A DNA stretch of 5,575 nt from JBGPLH01 sp041486365 [NCBI: Thermodesulfobacteriota bacterium] (GTDB taxonomy: Bacteria; JAUYMQ01), in assembly GCA_041486365.1 (NCBI GenBank), contig JBGPLH010000231.1, positions 1 through 5,575 of the forward strand. Reading direction: 5' to 3'. The notes under the pieces were generated by a model. It had not been told where the DNA came from and searched no databases. It was given only the letters and a program-made list of their open reading frames with translations. This document shows positions 1 to 4,619 of this stretch, in pieces. Position 1 is the stretch's first letter. Each line of letters opens with the position of its first letter. Both the position numbers and the translations under genes were made by a program.

Positions 1-624
1 ATCCTCGTCGATCAGCTGCGCCCGCGAGAACGGCGCTTTCCGCTCGATCCAGTGCAGCCGCGTGTCGGCGTAGGCGTAGAGGTACTCGCCTTCCGACAGC
101 AGAACGTTGAAGGTGCCCAGGCCCGACAGATCCGTGAACATCCGGTGGAGCAGCGGCCAGTAGGCGCCCGGCCCACCCGGGGGACTGGGGAACGCGCGGC
201 GCAGCTCGTCGAGGATCCAGCAGAAGGCGTGCTCGGAGTCGGTCGTGCCCACCGGAAGATACGCGCCGAGCGGGCGCTTCTTCACCTCCGCGACGCGGCC
301 GTTGTGGCCGAAGACCCAGAACCGCCCCCAGAGCTCGCGCACGAAGGGGTGCGTGTTCTCCAGCGCCACCCGCCCGACGCTCGCGCGCCGGATGTGCGAG
401 AGGACGATCCTGCTCTTGATGGGGTATGCGCGGACGAAGTGCGAGATCTGGCTTTCCGCCGACGGCGTGACGTCGCGGAAGACGCGCAGTCCCTTTCCTT
501 CATAGAAGGCGATTCCCCAGCCGTCCTTGTGAGGCGCCCGCTTGCCGCCCCGCATGCGGAAGCCGGTGAAGGAGAAGACGATATCCGTGGGGACGTTGGC
601 GCTCATGCCGAGCAGCTCGCACAT
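1..624 (-). CDS. Class II glutamine amidotransferase, YafJ-like (3' end outside window)
   Basis: The visible 208 codons read as an Ntn-type glutamine amidotransferase that would hydrolyse glutamine to release ammonia. The acceptor is unknown for YafJ-type enzymes, which stand alone without a fused synthase domain. Met1-Cys2 opens the protein (MCELLGMSAN), so Cys2 would be the nucleophile after Met removal, which fixes the ATG at 624. Other family marks are HKDGWGIAFYEG (residues 32-43), SHIRRAS (76-82, Arg79 for glutamine binding), ENTHPF (89-94), the oxyanion motif GHNG (106-109) and GTTDSEHAF (126-134). Family members are about 250-280 residues, so roughly 50 C-terminal residues lie beyond position 1. 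There is no Shine-Dalgarno sequence before the ATG, but a possible -10 element lies very close. The family assignment is secure; the cellular role is not. Confidence 0.93.
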   Translation of the reverse strand, partial: MCELLGMSANVPTDIVFSFTGFRMRGGKRAPHKDGWGIAFYEGKGLRVFRDVTPSAESQISHFVRAYPIKSRIVLSHIRRASVGRVALENTHPFVRELWGRFWVFGHNGRVAEVKKRPLGAYLPVGTTDSEHAFCWILDELRRAFPSPPGGPGAYWPLLHRMFTDLSGLGTFNVLLSEGEYLYAYADTRLHWIERKAPFSRAQLIDED

Positions 625-630
625 GCCCGG

Positions 631-639
631 AAGATAGCA
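631..639 (-). promoter_or_regulatory. Candidate extended -10 promoter, possibly leaderless
   Basis: Read on the minus strand, TGCTATCTT is a TGn extended -10 followed by TATCTT (4 of 6 matches to TATAAT). Only six bases (625-630) separate the hexamer from the amidotransferase ATG, so transcription would begin at or next to the A of the start codon. No good -35 hexamer is seen at 17 bp. The absence of a purine-rich ribosome site agrees with a leaderless message. This is inferred from position and sequence only. Confidence 0.4.
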
Positions 640-698
640 CAGCGATCGGGCGCCGCGTGACCGCCCTGAACGACGGGCGCGCCCGGAGGCCGGCGAAT

Positions 699-728
699 CG
701 CAAGGCGCGCCCTCGGGCGCGCCTTGCG
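699..728. terminator. Perfect GC-rich hairpin, probable terminator of the 750-1229 gene
   Basis: Bases 699-712 are the exact reverse complement of 715-728, giving at least 13 pairs around a CTCG tetraloop. The hairpin starts 22 bases past the stop of the minus-strand gene at 750 and before the amidotransferase promoter, where a terminator would be expected. On the minus strand only a short ATT follows, so it is not a canonical U-tract terminator. On the plus strand TTTT follows at 731-734, but no plus-strand gene ends here. Each arm carries the octamer GGCGCGCC. Confidence 0.55.
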
Positions 729-749
729 CATTTTCGATCCGGATCCCGT

Positions 750-1229
750 TCAGCGCTGATCGGGAGGGACGTAGAAGCCTTTCCCGTAGCCGATGTCCTC
801 ATTCACCGAATCGTTGCCCGGATGGTTCTTGGCGTTTCGCTGGGACCTGCGCTCCGCCGCCTGCTTCCTGTTCTCCTCGCGCTGTGCGCGGGCGCGCTCC
901 GCATCCGTGGCGCCCTGCGCCTTCTCCGTGACGACGAGGCTGGTCGCCTTGCGGCCTGACTCGCTCTCCCGGTACTTGACTATCACCTCGTCTCCGGAGC
1001 CCACGCTCTGGACCATGTCCGGTCCGGTCTCGAAGGTCTTGAAGCCATCATCTCCTCGCACGCTCACGGAAAGGCCGGATGGGTCCACCGAAACCACCCT
1101 CCCGTTGTACCTGAGGATTTGCTGGCTGCTGGTCGCCGTTTCGTCGGACCGTCCTGCGGCGGGGAACAGCGCCCCCGTCGCCACGAGGGCCATCACCGGA
1201 AACAGCAGAAGCGTTGCGCGAATCCTCAT
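750..1229 (-). CDS. Small exported protein of unknown function
   Basis: This is a 159-residue protein I do not recognise. Residues 1-26 form a signal peptide: Arg2 and Arg4, a hydrophobic core at 6-22, then a likely cleavage near PAAG/RSDE. Residues 39-101 look like one small beta-rich domain (RYNGRVVSVDPSGLSVSVRG, then DEVIVKYRE and ATSLVV), as in short OB- or SH3-like barrels. Residues 108-134 are a highly charged, probably helical stretch rich in Arg, Glu and Gln. The tail ends in GYGKGFYVPPDQR. An in-frame ATG 60 bases upstream exists, but the strong GGAGGT at 1236-1241 lies 6 bases before the ATG at 1229, and only this start places the signal peptide at the N-terminus. It is transcribed away from the zinc-ribbon gene. 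A role in the periplasm or on the cell surface is inferred from the signal alone. Confidence 0.75.
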   Translation of the reverse strand: MRIRATLLLFPVMALVATGALFPAAGRSDETATSSQQILRYNGRVVSVDPSGLSVSVRGDDGFKTFETGPDMVQSVGSGDEVIVKYRESESGRKATSLVVTEKAQGATDAERARAQREENRKQAAERRSQRNAKNHPGNDSVNEDIGYGKGFYVPPDQR

Positions 1230-1235
1230 GATGCC

Positions 1236-1241
1236 ACCTCC
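1236..1241 (-). promoter_or_regulatory. Ribosome binding site that decides the start at 1229
   Basis: The minus strand reads GGAGGT, six bases upstream of the ATG at 1229. It supports this start over the ATG at 1289, whose 20 extra residues (Gly-, Arg- and Met-rich) would bury the signal peptide inside the protein. Confidence 0.75.
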
Positions 1242-1345
1242 CATGTCGGGTCGGGCCCCGGCGCCCGTCCCTGTCATCCCCCTGCTCATCGGTTCGAGGC
1301 CCCCGATCCTGAAGCGGCGCGGCGGGATGGCGCGGGACCGAGCGC

Positions 1346-1350
1346 GGAGG
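1346..1350 (+). promoter_or_regulatory. Ribosome binding site of the zinc-ribbon gene
   Basis: GGAGG lies 7 bases before the ATG at 1358 and only 4 before the GTG at 1355, favouring the ATG. A second weaker site, GGGAG at 1370-1374, lies 7 bases before another in-frame ATG at 1382. Confidence 0.6.
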
Positions 1351-1357
1351 TACTGTG

Positions 1358-1588
1358 ATGGCAGGTTCCGGGAGCCGCCTCATGTCCGATGAACGCAGGC
1401 CGGTGAAGCCCCTCGAGCTGTCGGAGAAGACGGACGGGGACGCGTGCGCCCGGTGCGGCGCGAAGGAGGATCTCCTTCGCTACGAGCACCACGAGGATCA
1501 CTTCTACTGCCGCTCCTGCTGGGAGCGGGTCGAGATCCAGCAGCGCATGATCGAGGAGGACCTGGAGGACGAGCCGAGCCTGGAGTGA
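1358..1588 (+). CDS. Small zinc-ribbon-like protein
   Basis: This 76-residue protein has two CxxC pairs: Cys30-Ala-Arg-Cys33 and Cys51-Arg-Ser-Cys54, with 17 residues between them. They suit a single treble-clef or zinc-ribbon site. The inter-knuckle segment contains His44, His45 and His48 (YEHHEDHFYC), which might supply alternative ligands. A helix after the second knuckle (WERVEIQQRMIEEDLEDEP) is strongly acidic, so nucleic-acid binding is not obvious and a protein-binding or adaptor role is as likely. The start at 1358 has the better ribosome site. The ATG at 1382, with its own weaker site, gives 68 residues beginning MSDERRP and loses no motif. It is the only plus-strand gene in the window and converges on the YciI gene. 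No specific function can be assigned. Confidence 0.72.
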   Translation: MAGSGSRLMSDERRPVKPLELSEKTDGDACARCGAKEDLLRYEHHEDHFYCRSCWERVEIQQRMIEEDLEDEPSLE

Positions 1589-1629
1589 GAAGCTCCGCGG
1601 CAGCCCGAACTCAGAAAATGGAAGGACTT

Positions 1630-1660
1630 CGCGGCGCTCCCCTCACGGACGGGCGCCGCG
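1630..1660. terminator. Hairpin between convergent genes, possible bidirectional terminator
   Basis: Bases 1630-1639 can pair with 1651-1660 in a 10 bp stem with one G-U pair and an 11-base loop. It lies 42 bases after the plus-strand stop at 1588 and 30 bases after the minus-strand stop at 1690. No T-run directly follows on either strand, so intrinsic termination is uncertain. The rest of 1589-1689 shows nothing else. Confidence 0.35.
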
Positions 1661-1689
1661 CGCGCTTGCGGAGAGCCGCGAGGAAGCGA

Positions 1690-1962
1690 TCAAGGAAGAA
1701 CCCGCTGGAAGGGCCGCACCTCGAAGGTCGCGAACACGCCCCGCCTCACGTAGGGATCGCGCTCCGCAATGGCCGTCGCCTCCTCCAGTGACCCGGCTTC
1801 GAAGACGATGAGCGAACCGCTCCCGTCCGTGAAGGGGCCGGCCAGGACGATCCGTCCGGCGCGCGAGAGAGGCTCGAGATGGGCGAGGTGATCGGGGCGA
1901 ACGTCCGGCCGCAGGCGTTTTCCGTCGGGACCGTCCCGGCCGATGAGGACGAAGAGGCTCAC
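1690..1962 (-). CDS. YciI-family protein
   Basis: A 90-residue single-domain protein of the YciI family (dimeric alpha-beta ferredoxin-like fold). It starts SLFVLIGRDGPDG and carries the family pattern R-x-x-H-L-x-H-L (22-29, His25 as the candidate active-site residue), GxIVLAGPFTD (36-46), GSLIVFEAGSLEEA (49-62), DPYV (69-72) and a closing VRPF (82-85). Its length is typical. The biochemical role of most YciI proteins is unknown; some relatives are dehalogenase-like or muconolactone-isomerase-like. The start is GTG, whose bases overlap the TGA of the cobalamin-binding protein gene (GTGA), and a GAGGG lies 6 bases upstream, so translation is probably coupled. The same reading frame stays open far upstream but only antisense-like, arginine- and glycine-rich sequence precedes the GTG. 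It is the last gene of the minus-strand unit. Confidence 0.88.
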   Translation of the reverse strand: MSLFVLIGRDGPDGKRLRPDVRPDHLAHLEPLSRAGRIVLAGPFTDGSGSLIVFEAGSLEEATAIAERDPYVRRGVFATFEVRPFQRVLP

Positions 1963-2912
1963 GGCGCGCCCTCGAAGTCCAGGCGGCGGTAGACCTTCTC
2001 GGGTGAAGGGACCGTCCCCCGGAACAGGTTCGGGTGGAGCATCTCGGCCAGCGCCTCCAGGCTGTCGACGATCCGGTGGCTCGGGCGGTTGAAGAGCGCG
2101 TTGCCGTCGGCCGCGTACAGGCGGCCCCAGCGCACGGCCGGGAGATTCCCGAAGCCCGGCTGCTTCGCAAGTAGGCCCGCTTCGGCCACCGTCCGCTCGA
2201 GGTCGAAACCGCAGGGCATGATGACGATCACCTCGGGCTCGAAGGCGACCACGTCCTCCCAGGCAATCCGCGCGGCCTTCGCCTGGGGGAGCGGCTGCGG
2301 CGTCCCGCCCGCCATGCGCACCAGCTCGGGGATCCAGTCGCCGCCGAGAATCAGCGGGTCGAGCCAGTCGATGGCGGTGACCCGCGGCCGGAACGCGACG
2401 ACCCCCACCGCGTCGGCGATGCTCCGGATGCGGGCTTCCAGGTCCTTCACCAGGGCGTCCGCGGCCCCTTCCGCGCCCGCGGCCGTTCCGACGCGTCGGA
2501 TGTCCTGCAGGATCTCGGCGATCGACGACGGTGCGAGCGAGAGAACCCCCGGATCGAAATCCGGCGCCGTCCGGCGCGCCTCCTCCAGTGCCGCGCGCAC
2601 GTCCACCGTGCTCACGGCGCACACGTCGCACACATCCTGGGTCACGATGAGATCGGGTCGCAGCGCCGCCAGATGGTCGGCCCGGACGCGATAGACGCTC
2701 TCGCTCCGCGCGGTCAGATCCGCGATCGCCCGGTCGATCTCCCCGCTCGTACGATCGGTATCGATCTTCTTCTCGGTGAGCACGGGGAGCCCCCGCGCCT
2801 CCTCCGGCCAGTCGCACTCGTGGCTCACGCCCACGACGCGATCCCCCAACCCCAGGGCGAAGAGGATTTCCGTGCTGCTCGGAAGAAGCGACACTATTCG
2901 CTGCGCCGTCAT
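1959..2912 (-). CDS. Cobalamin-binding protein, BtuF/TroA-like fold, without signal peptide
   Basis: A 317-residue periplasmic-binding-protein-fold protein of the COG0614 type, usually annotated cobalamin-binding protein. It begins QRIVSLLPSSTEILFALGLG (4-23), the classic first strand and helix of this fold. HECDWP (31-36), TQDVCDVCAVS (91-101), the long inter-lobe helix (about 130-168), AIDWLDPL (179-186), MPCGFDLE (232-239) and the final helix IVDSLEALAEMLHP follow. Unlike BtuF of the BtuCDF importer, it has no signal peptide or lipobox; in-frame sequence upstream of the ATG is polar and gives none. There are no permease or ATPase genes nearby, so a cytosolic corrinoid-binding or delivery role is more likely than import. 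GGGGGA lies 8 bases before the ATG. Ligand specificity rests on family resemblance only, and a heme or siderophore ligand cannot be excluded. Confidence 0.87.
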   Translation of the reverse strand: MTAQRIVSLLPSSTEILFALGLGDRVVGVSHECDWPEEARGLPVLTEKKIDTDRTSGEIDRAIADLTARSESVYRVRADHLAALRPDLIVTQDVCDVCAVSTVDVRAALEEARRTAPDFDPGVLSLAPSSIAEILQDIRRVGTAAGAEGAADALVKDLEARIRSIADAVGVVAFRPRVTAIDWLDPLILGGDWIPELVRMAGGTPQPLPQAKAARIAWEDVVAFEPEVIVIMPCGFDLERTVAEAGLLAKQPGFGNLPAVRWGRLYAADGNALFNRPSHRIVDSLEALAEMLHPNLFRGTVPSPEKVYRRLDFEGAP

Positions 2913-2979
2913 TCCGATGTCCCCCGGCGGCCTTGAACGCCGGTCGTGAACGTGGCGGCGCCCTTCACGCTCTCTGACC

Positions 2980-3885
2980 TCACGGGACGAACCTGATTTC
3001 CTGGATCACGTCGTCGGCCAGGGTCACGCGGGCCTTCACGACGGGCTCGTAGTGCTCCGCCCAGCCGAAGGCCATCGTTTCGCGCCCCGTGCCGTCCTCG
3101 AGCGTGGAGTCCATCGGGAGGTACCCGTCGGCCATGGGCCATGCGCGCAGGTGGAGCAGGTAGTAACGGAAGTTGGCCGCCTCCTCCAGGGCGAGCCGTG
3201 TGGCGCCGGGCCGGAGCTTCTCAAGCCCAGGCTTCACGCGCTCCCAGCCCTGCGGCGAGATGAACGAGTAACCGCGCCTCCCGGCCAGAAGGTAGTCGAC
3301 GTCGAAGGGGGTGCCGATCGGCCCGTGCCCCACGTCATCGGGGAGCTTCGGCTCCTGGAGCAGACGGTCGTTCGAGCCGTCGGGGAAGACCTCCGTGTCG
3401 GAGACGAGCCCCTTCTCGTCGAAGTAGACGATCCACTTCCGGATCACCAGCCGGTGATCGAGATAGCCGAACTGCATCCTGCGCGGCCCCGAGATAGCGT
3501 CGATGTAGCCGGCGGCGATCTTCACGGTCGTGACGGCGCCATCCCCGTCCTTCACGGTGTGCGTGACGATTCCGATGTCCGCCTCCACGTTCGCCCGGGC
3601 GTCCCCCGTGGCGATCCCGCGCACTTTCGGGGCCGCGCGCTCCCAGGCCTCGGGGGTGAGCGACGCGTGAAGGAGATTCTCGACCTTCTCCGACTCCTCG
3701 TGCTTGTCACCGAAGGTGAGGGGCGGCCATCCGAGCTGGAAGCCCAGCCGGAAGCTCCACCACTTCTCGAAGGCCGCCGCGGGCGATGCCTGCCCCAGGA
3801 CGAAGACCGCCGCGAGCGCCCCCAGAACGAGGATCCTCGCGGTGCGTTCCGGCCGCTTCAACCTGTTTCGCCCGGCGTCTCTCAT
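2980..3885 (-). CDS. Exported protein with two diverged copies of a BamE/SmpA-like domain
   Basis: A 301-residue protein of no named family. Basic residues 2-17 precede a hydrophobic core (18-31), then ASPAAA/FEKWW, a good signal peptidase I site after Ala38. The mature part has two similar blocks. LTPEAWERAAPKV (76-88) matches ISPQGWERVKPGL (209-221), and MQFGY (137-141) matches MAFGW (271-275); the spacing differs by one residue. Each block ends in strands like the BamE/SmpA fold (IVYFDEKGLVSDTEVF at 152-167, RVTLADDVIQEIRFV at 286-300), with a G-x-x-R helix start (94-97 and 227-230). The BamE resemblance is my inference. The start at 3885 is chosen over the one 27 bases upstream because a strong GGAGGAGGAG precedes it. 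Its ATG overlaps the stop of the upstream gene (ATGA). Confidence 0.75.
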   Translation of the reverse strand: MRDAGRNRLKRPERTARILVLGALAAVFVLGQASPAAAFEKWWSFRLGFQLGWPPLTFGDKHEESEKVENLLHASLTPEAWERAAPKVRGIATGDARANVEADIGIVTHTVKDGDGAVTTVKIAAGYIDAISGPRRMQFGYLDHRLVIRKWIVYFDEKGLVSDTEVFPDGSNDRLLQEPKLPDDVGHGPIGTPFDVDYLLAGRRGYSFISPQGWERVKPGLEKLRPGATRLALEEAANFRYYLLHLRAWPMADGYLPMDSTLEDGTGRETMAFGWAEHYEPVVKARVTLADDVIQEIRFVP

Positions 3886-4619
3886 GGCTCCTCCTCCACG
3901 CGAAGATTGCACTCATGCGGATCGAGAAAGGCCCTGCGCCCCCCGTGCATGCGCTTCCCCTCGTAGGCGCGAAGCGGCTCGCCGCGGGGTCCCCCTTCGA
4001 GCCACAGGCCCCCTTCCGATTCCTGCGCGCTCGACGCGAGCACGACATACCGCTTGTCCCAGTAAAGAAGCAGCCCTCCGCCCTCGGGCAGCCCTTGCGC
4101 GACGCCGCCGCAGGACGGCACGCGCAGCTCGAAGGCCTCTTCCGCTTCCCAGACGCGCTTTCCCGCGTCGTCGAAGACGAGCCGCGGGACCTCGGGGGGA
4201 AGCGGCTCGAGCAGCACGCGATCCGGCGGACGGCCGCCCGGTGGATTGCCCACCGGGACGAAGATCCAGTCGTACCCCGGGGCCATGTAGTAGTGCTCGT
4301 TCACCCAGGTGGGGCCGCTGATCGCGACGGAGAGGCCGTGCTGCAGCTTCCACCCGTGCCGTGCGCCGGCGTCGATCCGCCCGCCGGGTCCCGTGTCGTA
4401 GCGCCGTTGCTCCCGCCCTTTCCCGCCGATCTCGCGCGCAAGGACGAGCACCGTGGCGCCGGGCACCGGCCGCCCGGTCCGGGCGTCGAGGACGACACCG
4501 TCGATCTTCACCTGGTGCGTCTCGCGCACAGCGAGGCAGCCCGGCCCGCCGAGGATCGCCGCGGCGAGGGCGAGGAGCAGCGCGGGCGCTAAACGGGGAC
4601 GATCGAGAGCTTGCGCCAC
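3882..4619 (-). CDS. Exported protein with a carboxypeptidase-regulatory-like domain
   Basis: A 245-residue protein of no named family. The GTG at 4619 lies inside the end of the carboxylase gene (31 base overlap) with GGAG five bases upstream. It gives a signal sequence: ALDRPR, hydrophobic core 10-24, then GGPGC. Cys28 could be lipidated, but Pro26 breaks the usual lipobox, so ordinary secretion or membrane anchoring is also possible. Residues 38-61 (DGVVLDARTGRPVPGATVLVL) are a clear carboxypeptidase-regulatory-like Ig-type beta sandwich start. The matching TGPGGRIDAG (76-85) supports it, and the domain probably ends near 120. The rest, about 125-245, is Gly- and Pro-rich with no motif I recognise; Cys170 and Cys237 could form a disulfide. 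No in-frame ATG precedes the signal core that would not lie deep inside the carboxylase. Confidence 0.7.
   Translation of the reverse strand: MAQALDRPRLAPALLLALAAAILGGPGCLAVRETHQVKIDGVVLDARTGRPVPGATVLVLAREIGGKGREQRRYDTGPGGRIDAGARHGWKLQHGLSVAISGPTWVNEHYYMAPGYDWIFVPVGNPPGGRPPDRVLLEPLPPEVPRLVFDDAGKRVWEAEEAFELRVPSCGGVAQGLPEGGGLLLYWDKRYVVLASSAQESEGGLWLEGGPRGEPLRAYEGKRMHGGRRAFLDPHECNLRVEEEP
3888..3897 (-). promoter_or_regulatory. Strong ribosome binding site of the duplicated exported protein
   Basis: On the minus strand GGAGGAGGAG ends two bases before the ATG at 3885; the first GGAGG lies 7 bases away. The site lies inside the end of the upstream gene, where it encodes the Glu-rich C-terminus, and fixes the start at 3885. 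Confidence 0.75.

Larger units (their letters stand above)
1230..1357. other. Divergent intergenic region
   Basis: This 128 bp spacer lies between two genes that read outward and should hold the promoters of both. Apart from the two ribosome binding sites at its ends, I see no convincing -35/-10 pair, operator palindrome or riboswitch-like structure. Confidence 0.5.

Noticed and set aside
52-660. Plus-strand open frame of 202 codons
   Set aside because: Antisense to the amidotransferase, whose frame carries all the family motifs; the product is Arg-, Ala- and Glu-rich as expected of a high-GC shadow frame.
1230-1357. Search for a promoter pair or operator in the divergent spacer
   Set aside because: TACTGT at 1351-1356 has a -10 look but sits right against the start codon and is part of the ribosome-site region; nothing better was found.
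1963-2817. Upstream extension of the YciI frame to 375 codons
   Set aside because: The upstream part lies in another frame of the cobalamin-binding gene and is low-complexity Arg and Gly sequence; only the last 90 codons match YciI.
2924-2943. CCGGCG/CGCCGG inverted repeat with 8-base loop
   Set aside because: Only 6 bp, easily expected in GC-rich DNA; it overlaps the ribosome site of the cobalamin-binding gene but gives no clear sign of a terminator or a B12 riboswitch. No B12-box-like sequence was seen in the 67-base gap.
3052-3966. Plus-strand open frame of 304 codons
   Set aside because: Antisense to the duplicated exported protein; no recognisable domain and no signal or motif, while the minus strand has a strong ribosome site and signal peptide.
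3786-4592. Plus-strand open frame of 268 codons
   Set aside because: Antisense to the exported protein with the regulatory-like domain; composition typical of a shadow frame.
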